Assembly: GCA_965116345.1 (NCBI GenBank)
Contig: OZ220680.1
Coordinates: 3,286,001 to 3,350,000, forward strand
Origin: VXYL01 sp965116345
GTDB taxonomy: Bacteria; Pseudomonadota; Gammaproteobacteria; Pseudomonadales; Azotimanducaceae
Direction: 5' to 3'
DNA: 64,000 nt
Shown here: piece after piece, positions 32,927 through 41,628 of the stretch
How the letters are laid out: every line of letters begins with the position of its first letter
Position numbering within the stretch: position 1 is the first letter of the stretch
Notes under the pieces: generated by a model
Databases searched by the model: none
Told to the model about the DNA's origin: nothing
What the model saw: only the letters and a program-made list of their open reading frames with translations
Translations under genes and position numbers: made by a program

Positions 32927-32960
32927 CGGTGACCCCCGGTGACCCCCGGTGACCCCCGGT
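32927..32960. repeat. Three exact tandem copies of a 10-bp unit
   Basis: GACCCCCGGT is repeated three times without error at 32931-32960, preceded by a partial CGGT. It lies in the 132-bp divergent promoter region between the enoyl-CoA hydratase and GNAT genes. On the hydratase mRNA strand it makes three GGGGG tracts, with a fourth in the Shine-Dalgarno GGGGGAG about 20 bases on. Confidence 0.8.
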
Positions 32961-33038
32961 TAACTCCTGATGCTGACCATATCGCAGCTTGGCGGAGAGC
33001 GCACGGACTGGCGGCCGACGCCGGGCTACAATCGGACC

Positions 33039-33542
33039 ATGGAGATCGCCTCCACAGTGCTCGCCCTGGCACACGGGGAAGATGCCGCGTCCATCGCCCG
33101 GATGTCCCGCGACGAGATCGAGCGCGGGCTCGACTGGCGTTGGCGTCCAGCCGCGGTCCGGCGCTTGATCACGGCTCCCGAGGTCGCGGTGTTGTGTGCG
33201 AAGTGCCGGATCGAGACGCAGGTGCTTCACGGGGGTGAGCGCAACTTTCTGGGAGGCTTCGGCATCATGGAATACGGCCTAGACCGCGCCCACCTGGTCT
33301 TGCTGGCGGTTGATCCCAAGCTGCGTCGTCAGGGCTTGGCGCGCCGCCTGATCCGCTGGCTGGAGAAGTCCGCGCGCACCGCGGGAATCAGTCAGGTCCG
33401 GCTGGAAGTCCGCGCCGACAATACCGGCGCACGCCAGTTCTACGTCAACGAGGGATTCCGCCTCGGCGAATACCTCCCGGGTTTCTATCAGGGTCGCGCA
33501 TCCGCGTACCGGATGAGCAAGGATCTGCGGCCTTTACGCTGA
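33039..33542 (+). CDS. GNAT family N-acetyltransferase
   Basis: 167 residues from ATG 33039. The acetyl-CoA binding motif A is LVLLAVDPKLRRQGLARRLI (Q/RxxGxA pyrophosphate loop RRQGLA), followed by the motif B pattern ADNTGARQFYVNEGFRLGEY. This is the RimI-like arrangement of a single GNAT domain that acetylates an amine, either a protein N-terminus or a small molecule. It is divergent from the enoyl-CoA hydratase gene and 43 bp upstream of the isocitrate/isopropylmalate dehydrogenase-family gene. Substrate unknown. Confidence 0.85.
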   Translation: MEIASTVLALAHGEDAASIARMSRDEIERGLDWRWRPAAVRRLITAPEVAVLCAKCRIETQVLHGGERNFLGGFGIMEYGLDRAHLVLLAVDPKLRRQGLARRLIRWLEKSARTAGISQVRLEVRADNTGARQFYVNEGFRLGEYLPGFYQGRASAYRMSKDLRPLR

Positions 33543-33585
33543 CGCGACATTTGAGGGTCGACGGGACACTAGGCGCACGGAGCTC

Positions 33586-34656
33586 GTGAACAAGACCATC
33601 GCCGTCATCGAAGGGGACGACGCCGCGCCGGAAGCGGTGCGCCCGGTGGTCGCGTTGCTCGACTCGCTGCAGCTTGATCTCTCCTGGGTCCATCCAGAAG
33701 TCGGCGAGACGGCGGAAGCAGCCACTGGTTCAGCCTTCCCCGATGTCGCTAGAGAGCTCATCGACGCCGCCGACACGACGTTGTTCGGCTCGACGAGCGG
33801 CAAGTCGGGTGCCGCGCTCGGCTACCTCCGCTGGGGCAAGGAGACCTACGCCAACGTGCGACCGTGTCGGTACCTGCGGGGTTGTGCCAGTCCGCTGGCG
33901 CGCCCGGACGGCATCGACTTCGTCATCGTCCGCGAGAATCTGGAGGATCTCTACGTGGGCGCGGAGGGGCCGCTCGAAGACCTCGCGCCACTCGGGTTGG
34001 TCGGCCGCACGGTGCGAAAGCCAGTCCACGAGTTGGGCACCGGCCGCTACGCGATCAAGGCGATCACCCGCGAGGGCACGGAACGGGTGGTGCGTTTCGC
34101 GTTCCAGCTGGCGGCCGCGAGGTCGGCTCGCGATGGCGCCGGCGAAGCCAAGGTCACCTGTGCCACCAAGCACAACATGCTGCGCGACACCGACGGCCTG
34201 TTTCTGCACGTGGCCCGCGAGGTCGCCGAGGACCATCCGGACATCGCCTTCGAGTCGTTAATCGTCGACGACTTCGCCTGCCGCATGATCCGCGAACCCG
34301 AACGATTCGACGTCGTCGTCATGCCCAACCAGTACGGCGACATCCTCTCCGATGCCGCCGGGGGGCTGCTCGGCAGCCTGGGCCTCGCGGCGAGCGGCTG
34401 CTTCGGCGAGGACTACGCGTACTTCGAGCCGGCCCACGGCACCGCGCCCGACATTGCTGGAAGGAACATCATCAATCCCACGGCCACGATCCTCTCCGCC
34501 ACGATGATGCTCGACTATCTCGGGCTCGACGACGCGGCACGCCGCCTCGAGTCGGGCCTGGCCCGGGTCTATGCCGACGGCACGGCGTTGACACCCGACC
34601 AGGGTGGATCCTCCACGACCACGGAGTTCATGAACGCACTGGCGCGGGCCCTGTAG
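33586..34656 (+). CDS. Isocitrate/isopropylmalate dehydrogenase family protein
   Basis: 356 residues from GTG 33586. This beta-decarboxylating dehydrogenase family oxidises malate-type 2-hydroxy acids with NAD(P) and Mg2+. Visible hallmarks are IVRENLEDLYVGAEG (substrate-binding RENxE), KVTCATKHNMLRDTDGLF (catalytic Lys), VMPNQYGDILSDAAGGLLGS (metal-binding Asp residues) and FEPAHGTAPDIAGRNIINPT. Isocitrate, isopropylmalate, homoisocitrate and tartrate enzymes share these motifs. No leu or TCA genes are adjacent, so the substrate is open. The following acyltransferase gene begins immediately after its stop. Confidence 0.85.
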   Translation: MNKTIAVIEGDDAAPEAVRPVVALLDSLQLDLSWVHPEVGETAEAATGSAFPDVARELIDAADTTLFGSTSGKSGAALGYLRWGKETYANVRPCRYLRGCASPLARPDGIDFVIVRENLEDLYVGAEGPLEDLAPLGLVGRTVRKPVHELGTGRYAIKAITREGTERVVRFAFQLAAARSARDGAGEAKVTCATKHNMLRDTDGLFLHVAREVAEDHPDIAFESLIVDDFACRMIREPERFDVVVMPNQYGDILSDAAGGLLGSLGLAASGCFGEDYAYFEPAHGTAPDIAGRNIINPTATILSATMMLDYLGLDDAARRLESGLARVYADGTALTPDQGGSSTTTEFMNALARAL

Positions 34657-35538
34657 GTGGAACACATCATCGACATCCTGATCAAGGAGCGTGCCACACG
34701 GCTGATGCGCCATCCGCGCCTGTGGGGCCTGATACGGCGTGTCATCGACCCGCTGCTGCTCTACGACACGGCCCGGGAGATGGCGGATGTGATCGCGCGG
34801 ATGGACGGCGCAAGCGCCATGGACTACCTGGACGACGCACTTGCTATGCAGGTCGCCGTCACCGGGCTGGACAACATCCCGAAGCAGGGGGCGGCGGTGG
34901 TGACGCCCAACCATCCTGCGGGGATCGCCGACGGAATCGCCCTCTACCAGGCGCTGAAACGCGTCCGATCCGACATCACCTTTCTCGCCAACCGCGATGC
35001 GATCCGCATCTGCCCCGGGTTTGCGGAGTTGATCGTGCCGGTCGAGTGGCGTGAAAAGGAGCGCACACGGGCCAAGACCCGGGAGACCCTGAAGGCGGCG
35101 CGCGCGGCCTTCGAGAGCGAGCGGTTGATCGTGATATTCCCCTCCGGGCGTCTCGCGCGGCCGACGCCGCTGGGGTTGTGGGAGCGCCCCTGGCAGACCA
35201 CGGCGTTCGCGCTGGCGCGCAAACACGACACACCGATCGTGCCCATGCACGTCACTGGCCACAACTCGCTGCTCTACTACTTCACCTGGTTTCTGAACCG
35301 GGAGATCAAGGACATGACGCTGTTCCGGGAGGTGATCAACAAGCGCGGCGGCAGCTACCGCCTCGACGTCGGCGAAGCCTTCGACCCGGATGGCGATCCC
35401 GAGGAGTTGGCGAAGTCCATACGCCGATTCGTGGTCTACGGGATGCGCCGCGGGCGCCGCCGGTACCCGGGACTCAACGCCCCTGGTCGTGCAAGGGGAA
35501 CACCGTTTCCGTCTCTGTTCTACCGCAGCTCGCGATGA
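34657..35538 (+). CDS. 1-acyl-glycerol-3-phosphate acyltransferase-like protein
   Basis: 293 residues from GTG 34657, which directly follows the TAG of the dehydrogenase gene. The PlsC-type motif I is TPNHPAGIADGIALYQ (His and Asp of the catalytic dyad, here spaced H-x5-D as in the putative-hemolysin/OlsB-like branch). Motif III appears as VIFPSGRLARPTPLG and motif IV as TPIVPMHVTGHNS. It transfers an acyl chain to a lysophospholipid or related acceptor at the inner membrane. Its last 65 bp overlap the convergent sucrase/ferredoxin-like gene. Confidence 0.8.
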   Translation: MEHIIDILIKERATRLMRHPRLWGLIRRVIDPLLLYDTAREMADVIARMDGASAMDYLDDALAMQVAVTGLDNIPKQGAAVVTPNHPAGIADGIALYQALKRVRSDITFLANRDAIRICPGFAELIVPVEWREKERTRAKTRETLKAARAAFESERLIVIFPSGRLARPTPLGLWERPWQTTAFALARKHDTPIVPMHVTGHNSLLYYFTWFLNREIKDMTLFREVINKRGGSYRLDVGEAFDPDGDPEELAKSIRRFVVYGMRRGRRRYPGLNAPGRARGTPFPSLFYRSSR

Positions 35539-36307
35539 CTTCATAGGGCGCATCCGCCGGTTCGACCTTGACGGTGCTGGTGCCCGTCGGCGTCTCGAAG
35601 GTCACCGCCGTGCCGTTGACTGCCTTGAGCGCGCGGGCACCGTCGATCAGTGCCTCGCCAACCTGTGCTTCGGGCGGATAGGCGGATCGGCCCCGCAGGT
35701 GGTCGACCGACAACGCGCCGGCCTCGATGGTCGCGACGAAGTCTGCCGCCGCATCGGCGAACACGCGGCCGTAGACGGCACCTTGGGGAAGCACGAGCAC
35801 ATTGGGCGCGAACCGGTGACCGCCGAGGTGGGTGGTCTGCCACGTCCGTTCGCCCACCAGGCCGCGTAGCTCCTGATACACCGGTAGGCCGTAGCGGGCG
35901 CAGCAGAGGTCGCGCTGGCCGTTGGTGCAGACAAAATAATGGGGCTCGGCGACTTCCTCGAGATCCGTGCTGGCGATGTCGAGCTGCTGAATGTCCCGGT
36001 AACCCTCGCTTCGAAGCCGCTGCAGGCCGCCATCCTGGGCAACGAAGAGGGTTGTCTCGGCGACGTCGAGTTCCGGGCGGCGGATGAACTGCGCGCGGGC
36101 CTTGCGACCGGACTCGACGACGGCGGCGACAGTGCGGTCGAGCCAGGCGCGCGTCTTCGCGGCGAGGTCGTTGTCCTCCAGAGCCTTCGCCTTCCACGTG
36201 GGCTTGTATTCGAGAAGCAGCCACACGTCGACCTCGACGGCGGTGCCGAGCATGGGTTCGCCCGAGGCGAGACACAGATCGGCGCAGTAGACGCGTTTGT
36301 CGCTCAT
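35474..36307 (-). CDS. Sucrase/ferredoxin-like (thioredoxin-fold, 2Fe-2S type) family protein
   Basis: 277 residues from ATG 36307 (15 upstream in-frame codons are dispensable). The family signature CTNGQRDLCCARYG, followed by WQTTHLGGHRFAPNVLVLP and GAVYGRV, is unmistakable for the Suc_Fer-like domain, a thioredoxin-fold module thought to hold a [2Fe-2S] cluster through Cys and His residues. The sucrase name is historical; the function in bacteria is not known. It is convergent with the acyltransferase gene (65-bp overlap) and divergent from the YihY gene with only 27 bp between the starts. Confidence 0.85.
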   Translation of the reverse strand: MSDKRVYCADLCLASGEPMLGTAVEVDVWLLLEYKPTWKAKALEDNDLAAKTRAWLDRTVAAVVESGRKARAQFIRRPELDVAETTLFVAQDGGLQRLRSEGYRDIQQLDIASTDLEEVAEPHYFVCTNGQRDLCCARYGLPVYQELRGLVGERTWQTTHLGGHRFAPNVLVLPQGAVYGRVFADAAADFVATIEAGALSVDHLRGRSAYPPEAQVGEALIDGARALKAVNGTAVTFETPTGTSTVKVEPADAPYEVIASCGRTETETVFPLHDQGR

Positions 36308-36334
36308 GGCGGCGAATTGTAGCGGAGCGTCGGC

Positions 36335-37594
36335 GTGGCGTGGGTCGAACAACGGTGCTACAAGGGGTTTGTGCAGGCTCCGTGGTCCAAGGCATGGCGT
36401 TACGGGCGCTGGTTCACGCGCCAGCTCGGACGTCAGTTCCGCGAGGACGGCTGCACGGCCGCGGCCGCGGCGTTGGCCTTCACGACCATGATCGCGGTCG
36501 TGCCGTTCGTCGCCGTGGTCTACCGGATCCTGTCGCTGATGCCCGAGTTCGCCGGCGCCGGCGACACCATCACCAGCTTCGTCTTCGAGACCTTCCTGCC
36601 AGGTTCGACGGATGCCGTGCTCGACAAGGTCCGGGAGTTCTCGGCGCGGGCGAACGAACTGACCCTTGTCGGGGTCGCCGTGCTATTCGTCACCACCGTC
36701 CTCATGCTGATGCGTATGGAGGAGGCGTTCAACCGCATCTGGCATGTGGCCAACACGCGTACCGGCATGGCCCGGTTCCTGTCCTATTGGGGGGTCATCG
36801 CGTTCGGGGTGCCGATGATCGGCTTGGCCGTTACCGCCGCCGGCTACGACTTCGGCGTGTCCTACGTCACCGAATTACGCGCATCGCCGTTGATGGAGGC
36901 GGTGCGCGCGGCGGTGCCTCCGGTGGCGGCGGTGGTGACCTTCACGATGCTGTACTACGTCGTGCCCAGTTGCCGCGTCAGGTTCCCGCACGCGCTAACC
37001 GGGGGACTGGTGGCGACGCTGCTGTTCAGCGGTGCCCAGGAAGCGTTCGCACGGCTGGTGCCGTTGCTTCACGGCGAACTGGTCTACGGAGCGCTCGCGG
37101 CGCTGCCGTTGTTCGTGATGAGCCTCTATCTCGTCTGGGTGCTCATCCTGATCGGCGCGATCTGTGCCCGGACCCTGTCGCTGATTCCGTGGGAGGACGA
37201 GCCCGATGGGGTGCCGCCGGTCGTCAAGTGCGCCCGGGTCCTCATGCTCCTGCAACGTGCCCATTTGCAGGGTGGCGCCGTGACCGACGCCGAAATCCTC
37301 CAGGAGGTACCGATGACGCGCACCGAACGGGGTCGGATCTTCGACATCCTGCGCGAGGGCGGCTGGCTGCGCTCGACCGAGAACAAGGTCTGGACCTTGG
37401 GACGCAGCCTGGAGAGCGTGACGCTGTGGGATCTGTTCGTCCGGCTTCCCGACGGACTGCGGAAAGAGAGCGTGCTGGGTGACGATGTCATCGAGACCCG
37501 TTTCAGGACCTTCCTCGACGAGGGCGTGGCTCATCTCGGGCTGACGCTCGCTGATTTGGACCAACAGTCCCGGGTCGTGGGTGTCGATCAGTAG
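36335..37594 (+). CDS. YihY/virulence factor BrkB family membrane protein
   Basis: 419 residues from GTG 36335. Six or so hydrophobic segments occur in the first 290 residues, starting with the family hallmark GCTAAAAALAFTTMIAVVPF and including the MRMEEAFNRIWHV motif and VYGALAALPLFVMSLYLVW. The C-terminal ~120 residues are soluble and look like a winged helix (VTDAEILQEVPMTRTERGRI, LREGGWLRST). These proteins were once called RNase BN, a label now regarded as wrong for this family; the function is unknown. The enoyl-CoA hydratase gene follows 35 bp later. Confidence 0.88.
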   Translation: MAWVEQRCYKGFVQAPWSKAWRYGRWFTRQLGRQFREDGCTAAAAALAFTTMIAVVPFVAVVYRILSLMPEFAGAGDTITSFVFETFLPGSTDAVLDKVREFSARANELTLVGVAVLFVTTVLMLMRMEEAFNRIWHVANTRTGMARFLSYWGVIAFGVPMIGLAVTAAGYDFGVSYVTELRASPLMEAVRAAVPPVAAVVTFTMLYYVVPSCRVRFPHALTGGLVATLLFSGAQEAFARLVPLLHGELVYGALAALPLFVMSLYLVWVLILIGAICARTLSLIPWEDEPDGVPPVVKCARVLMLLQRAHLQGGAVTDAEILQEVPMTRTERGRIFDILREGGWLRSTENKVWTLGRSLESVTLWDLFVRLPDGLRKESVLGDDVIETRFRTFLDEGVAHLGLTLADLDQQSRVVGVDQ

Positions 37595-37629
37595 CTGCTA
37601 GACTTTTCGTCAGCCAAAGGGGGACACCC

Positions 37630-38454
37630 ATGTCTGACGAGAATCTTGTACTAACCGAGCGTCGTGGCGAGAAGGACGGCATCCTCTGGGTGACGCTCAA
37701 TCGACCCAACAAGCTGAACGCGCTCACCTTCCCGCTGCTGCGGCAACTGCGGGAGATCTTCGTCGACGCGCGCTTCGACCGTTCGGTGCGCTGCGTCGTC
37801 ATCACCGGTGCTGGTCGCGGCTTCTGTGCGGGCATGGACATGGGGGGCTCGGCCAATCCGGACCGCGAGCCGCCGCCGCCCGACGCCGGTCCCGATCCCG
37901 AAGGCTACCGGCTGAACTTCCGCCACGAGACCGAGACCTACATCGCGTTCCGGCGTCTCGAGGTGCCGGTCATCGCCATGGTCAACGGCCCCTGCGTCGG
38001 TGCCGGATTCGATCTCGCCAGCCACTGCGACCTCGCCGTCGGGTCAACGGCGGCCCGCTACCAGGTCGCCTACGTCAAGCGGGGTGTGTATGCGGATCTC
38101 GGTGGGTTCTGGTCGCTGCCGAAGATTCTCGGTTGGCGCAAGGCAATGGAGCTGATGATGACCGGACGGTTCATGAGCGCCCAGGAAGCCCACGAGTCGG
38201 GTCTCACCAACTACCTGGTGGAACCGGACGAACTGGAGGCGAAGACCATGGAACTCGCTACGGCGGTGGAGGCGGGTCCGCCCATCGCCCAGAAGCTCGG
38301 CAAGATGCTGGCGCTGCGCACCGCGCACATGGACTTCGACACCGCCATGCAGTGGTCCGAGTCGGCGATCCCGGTGGTGGGCCTTTCCAAGGACTCCATC
38401 GAGGGCATGCGTGCCTTCGTGGACCGTCGCGAGACGGACTTCAAGGGGTATTGA
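37630..38454 (+). CDS. Enoyl-CoA hydratase/isomerase family protein
   Basis: 274 residues from ATG 37630, preceded by AGGGGG. Crotonase motifs: ILWVTLNRPNKLNALTFPLL, GAGRGFCAGMDMGG (oxyanion hole), VNGPCVGAGFDLASHCDLAV and VKRGVYADLGGFWSLPKILG, followed by the C-terminal helices. The Pro/Asp-rich insertion (about 75-98) after the first motif is typical of a subset with a flexible active-site loop. The Asp-Leu-Gly-Gly catalytic loop suggests isomerase or hydratase activity on a CoA thioester. Distinct from the crotonase at 32124 (different motif residues), so not a recent duplication. Confidence 0.88.
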   Translation: MSDENLVLTERRGEKDGILWVTLNRPNKLNALTFPLLRQLREIFVDARFDRSVRCVVITGAGRGFCAGMDMGGSANPDREPPPPDAGPDPEGYRLNFRHETETYIAFRRLEVPVIAMVNGPCVGAGFDLASHCDLAVGSTAARYQVAYVKRGVYADLGGFWSLPKILGWRKAMELMMTGRFMSAQEAHESGLTNYLVEPDELEAKTMELATAVEAGPPIAQKLGKMLALRTAHMDFDTAMQWSESAIPVVGLSKDSIEGMRAFVDRRETDFKGY

Positions 38455-38551
38455 TGGGCAACCGCGTATCTCGCCCGGGCTTCCAGACTGTGACAGTGTG
38501 TGGATGGGCCGTGGGCCGTGGACCTTGGGCCGAGGTAGAGGGGGGACTTCG

Positions 38552-39526
38552 ATGAGAACTTGGCTCTTCGCGCTCGCGGGATTGATCGCCGGATCGGCCC
38601 TTGCCGGCCCGGAGGATTTCCCGCGCACCGCTTCCGGCAAGCCGGACTTCTCGGGACGCTACGACATCTCGACGCTGACGCCCTACACGCGGCGCGGCGG
38701 GCCCGATGCGCCGGCCCATATCGACGCCACGGCGGCCGAACGCGTGGCCGACGGCCGAAGGCGCAGCTACGAGCACAGCATGCGCGACCGCGATCCCGAT
38801 CGAGCACCCCCGGCGAAGGGGGCCAATGTCGATGCCCGCAGCTACGACCCGGTCTGGTTCGACCAGGGCCTCAAGATGTTCGAGATCGGTGGCCGGTTCC
38901 CGTCGTCGATCATCGTCGACCCGCCGAACGGCCAGATTCCACCGGTTTCGGAGGAAGCCATCGCGCGCTGGCGTGCCGGGGCCCCGGCGCGCGCGGGCAA
39001 GGGCCGATTCGACAATCCCGAATCCCTCAACCTGCAGGACCGCTGCCTGTATCTCGGCTACGTGACGATCCCCGCGCTGCCGGTCGTCTACAACAACATC
39101 AAGACCATCGTGCAGACCGAGGACCACGTCATGATCCTCATCGAGTGGATGCACTGGGCACGCCTCGTACGCATGGACGCCGAGCACTTGCCGGACGACA
39201 TGCGTTCCCTCGGTGGCGACTCCATCGGCTGGTGGGAGGGCGACACCCTGGTGGTCGAGACCACCAACTTCTTCTCCTCGCCCGGCGAACCGGACCACGG
39301 TCGGCGGGTCGTCGAGCGGTTCTCGCCCCTGACCAGGGACAGCCTGTTGTACCGGTTCACCGTGCACGATCCGAATCGCACGGCGCCGTACACCGGCGAG
39401 ATGCCGTGGCCGAAGACCGAGTCCAAGATGTACGAGTACGCCTGCCACGAGGGCAACTACTCGATGTTCAACACCCTGCGCGGCGCGCGCCACCAGGAAC
39501 GGGTCGCGCTGGAAGCCGACCCCTAG
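38552..39526 (+). CDS. Secreted protein of unknown function (CHEGNY family)
   Basis: 324 residues from ATG 38552 with GGGGGGAC upstream. Signal peptide MRTWLFALAGLIAGSALA. The mature protein carries a pattern I recognise from a large uncharacterised exported family of heterotrophic bacteria: IIVDPPNGQIPP, DRCLYLGYVTIPALPV, IVQTEDHVMILIEWMHWARL, GDSIGWWEGDTLVVETTNF, VVERFSPLTRDSLLYRFTV and YEYACHEGNYSMFNTLRGAR. No function has been shown for these proteins as far as I know. It faces a PQQ dehydrogenase gene, a frequent companion in such genomes. Its stop codon TAG forms part of an IS5-like CTAG boundary. Confidence 0.75.
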   Translation: MRTWLFALAGLIAGSALAGPEDFPRTASGKPDFSGRYDISTLTPYTRRGGPDAPAHIDATAAERVADGRRRSYEHSMRDRDPDRAPPAKGANVDARSYDPVWFDQGLKMFEIGGRFPSSIIVDPPNGQIPPVSEEAIARWRAGAPARAGKGRFDNPESLNLQDRCLYLGYVTIPALPVVYNNIKTIVQTEDHVMILIEWMHWARLVRMDAEHLPDDMRSLGGDSIGWWEGDTLVVETTNFFSSPGEPDHGRRVVERFSPLTRDSLLYRFTVHDPNRTAPYTGEMPWPKTESKMYEYACHEGNYSMFNTLRGARHQERVALEADP

Positions 39527-39542
39527 GGAAGCTCTGAACAAG
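39523..39542 (+). repeat. IS5-like terminal inverted repeat next to CTAG
   Basis: CTAG at 39523-39526, which contains the TAG stop of the preceding gene, is followed by GGAAGCTCTGAACAAG. This resembles the IS5-family end GGAAGGTGCGAATAAG, and IS5 inserts at YTAR (for example CTAG). The same 16 bp in inverse orientation ends at another CTAG at 53551-53554. Bases 39527-39550 also fold into a hairpin (GGAAGCTCT with AGAGCTTCC), which may terminate transcription between the convergent genes. Confidence 0.55.
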
Positions 39543-39571
39543 AGCTTCCCCAGCGCGGCACAAGGACGTGC

Positions 39572-39601
39572 CTGATCAAGCGCATGGGCGGGCTTGATCA
39601 G
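39572..39601. terminator. Hairpin between convergent genes
   Basis: CTGATCAAGC at 39572-39581 and GCTTGATCAG at 39592-39601 are perfect 10-bp inverted arms around a 10-base loop. It lies between the stops of the CHEGNY-family gene and the convergent PQQ dehydrogenase gene and could end transcription from either side, though there is no T-run. Confidence 0.45.
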
Positions 39602-39648
39602 AGGATACCTGGCGCCTACGGGCCGTCCCCTGCGGGTCGCAGCGACGC

Positions 39649-41628
39649 CTATTCCTCGCGCGGCAACGCGAAGGCGATCAGCTCGTCGTCGCCCCGCCGA
39701 CCGCCGGCGGCGACGGCGATGTACTGACGCCCCCCGTGCAGGTAGGTCATGGGCGCGCCGTGGAGGCGGGTTTCGACATCGACTTCGCCGACCAACTCGC
39801 CCGTCGCCTTGTCGAAGGCGCGCAGCAAGGTTCCCCTCGCCCCCCGACCGAGCTCGCCCCATTTCGACAGGTAGGCGATCAGCAGGGTCTTGGTCACCAG
39901 GATGCCCCCCTCGGCGATGGCATCGCCGTAGGGACTCCCCAACGGGCCGAGTTCCAGGTGCTTGATCGCCGGGTGGTTGGTGGGACCGTTGCCGAACGGA
40001 ATCTGCCAGGCGTGTTCCCCCGTGTTGAGATCGATGGCGGTGATGCGTCGATAGGGTGGCTTCAGCAGGGGTAGCCCTCTTGGTCCCGGCGTCGGCACGT
40101 AGTTGATGATGTAGTCCCAGTCCGACGTGCCTGGTTCCGGCGGCACGACCGCCATGCCGACGGGGGTGGTCTGGGACTCGACGTAGAGGAAGCCGGTCTG
40201 CGGATCGACGGATGCCCCCGGGAAGTTGGCACCCCCGGCCGCGCCCGGCATGACGATGGTGCCGAGCTTGCCGCCGGCGCCCTTGACGATGGGTGGCGTG
40301 AAGATGGGACCTAGCCGGTAGCGCTTGGCGATCTCGACGGCCTCGGCCTTCAGTTCCGGCGTGAAGTCGATGAGGTCGTCCTCGGTGATGCCGAGCCGCT
40401 CGAAGGGCGGCGGCTTGGTGGGATGCGGCTGGGTCGGGTACGACTTCTCGCCCGGCACGTCGCTCTGCGGTACCGGGCGTTCCTCGATGGGCCACACCGG
40501 TTCCCCCGTGCGCCGGTCGAAGACGTACGTGAAGCCGGTCTTGGATACCTGCGCGAGGGCCTTGATCGGTCGGTCGCCGACGACGATGTCCACCAGGTTG
40601 GGGGCGGAGGCGACGTCGTAGTCCCACAGACCGTGATGCACGGTCTGGAAGTGCCAGACCCGCTTGCCCGTGGCGGCCTCGAGGCACAGGACGCTCTCGG
40701 CGTAGACGTTGGCGCCGGGTCGCTTGCCGCCCCAGTAGTCGTTGGTGGGCGTCGAGATCGGCAGGTAGACGAGACCCAGTTCGTCGTCGCCTGTGAGCAT
40801 CGACCAGGCGTTGGTGTTGCCAGCCTTGCGCCAGGACTCGTCCTCCCAAGTCTCGACGAACGGTTCGCCGTCCCGCGGAATGGTGTGGAAGCGCCACTTG
40901 AACTTGCCGGTGCGGGCGTCGTAGGCGCGGATGTGGCCCGGTGGGCTGTTGTTGCGCAGGCCGTAGTCGAAGATCTTCGAGCCGACGATGACGGTGTCGG
41001 CGACCACGATGGGTGGCGCGCCGTGGGTGATGTTGTTGATCTCGTAGTCGCCGGGTCCCAAATCGCCGGCAAGGTCGACGACGCCGTTGTCGCCGAACGC
41101 CGGGTCCGGCTTGCCGGTGGCGACGTCGATGGAGACGAGCTGTTTGCCGGGGGTCGCGACGAATAGGCGTTCGACCTTTCCGTCGGTCCAGTACTCGATG
41201 CCCCGGGTCTGCAGGGGCTGCATGTTCGGCTGACCCTTGGCGTAGCTCTTCGGGTCGTGGACCCACAGTTCACGTCCGGTTGCGGGATCGAGGGCGGCGA
41301 CCTGGCCGTGCGACGTCGCCGCGTAGACGCGGTCGCCGACCTTCAACGGCGTGGCAACGTAATAGCCCGTGTAGTAGCGCGACCCATCATCCAAGGGGAT
41401 ATTCCGATCGACGGACTTCCACCGCCAGGCGACCTCCAGCTTGGAGAAGTTGGCGGCGTCGATCTCGTCGAGCGGCGAGTACTTGGTGGAGGCGTGATCG
41501 CCACCGTGGTGGCGCCACTCACCGCCACCGGTGCCCGTATCGGCGACTACGGAAAGCGCTGCACCGAGGACGGCCGCGGAACCCAAACGCGTGACAAATG
41601 CCGGCATGTGCCGATGGGGCTTGTGCAT
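39649..41628 (-). CDS. Periplasmic PQQ-dependent dehydrogenase (quinoprotein)
   Basis: 659 residues with an N-terminal signal peptide (VTRLGSAAVLGAALSVVADT) and no five-helix membrane domain or haem c motif, so it is a soluble periplasmic enzyme. Eight propeller blades with W-motifs are seen, for example AALDPATGRELWVHDP, RAYDARTGKFKWRFHTIP, LEAATGKRVWHFQTVHHGLW and YVFDRRTGEPVWPIEE. The HGLWDYD and GGANFPGASVDPQTG segments match the glucose/alcohol-type PQQ binding site. It should oxidise an alcohol or sugar and pass electrons to a cytochrome or quinone. It is convergent with the CHEGNY-family gene; the exact substrate is not deducible. Confidence 0.87.
   Translation of the reverse strand: MHKPHRHMPAFVTRLGSAAVLGAALSVVADTGTGGGEWRHHGGDHASTKYSPLDEIDAANFSKLEVAWRWKSVDRNIPLDDGSRYYTGYYVATPLKVGDRVYAATSHGQVAALDPATGRELWVHDPKSYAKGQPNMQPLQTRGIEYWTDGKVERLFVATPGKQLVSIDVATGKPDPAFGDNGVVDLAGDLGPGDYEINNITHGAPPIVVADTVIVGSKIFDYGLRNNSPPGHIRAYDARTGKFKWRFHTIPRDGEPFVETWEDESWRKAGNTNAWSMLTGDDELGLVYLPISTPTNDYWGGKRPGANVYAESVLCLEAATGKRVWHFQTVHHGLWDYDVASAPNLVDIVVGDRPIKALAQVSKTGFTYVFDRRTGEPVWPIEERPVPQSDVPGEKSYPTQPHPTKPPPFERLGITEDDLIDFTPELKAEAVEIAKRYRLGPIFTPPIVKGAGGKLGTIVMPGAAGGANFPGASVDPQTGFLYVESQTTPVGMAVVPPEPGTSDWDYIINYVPTPGPRGLPLLKPPYRRITAIDLNTGEHAWQIPFGNGPTNHPAIKHLELGPLGSPYGDAIAEGGILVTKTLLIAYLSKWGELGRGARGTLLRAFDKATGELVGEVDVETRLHGAPMTYLHGGRQYIAVAAGGRRGDDELIAFALPREE

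Noticed and set aside
32907..33230. Long N-terminal extension of the enoyl-CoA hydratase through the tandem repeat
   Set aside because: It would translate the 10-bp repeats and precede the crotonase fold by 108 unconserved residues; ATG 32906 has a strong ribosome binding site.
38441..41266. A 941-codon minus-strand frame spanning the CHEGNY and PQQ genes
   Set aside because: It shadows two well-supported genes, is extremely Arg-rich in its first half and has no domain.
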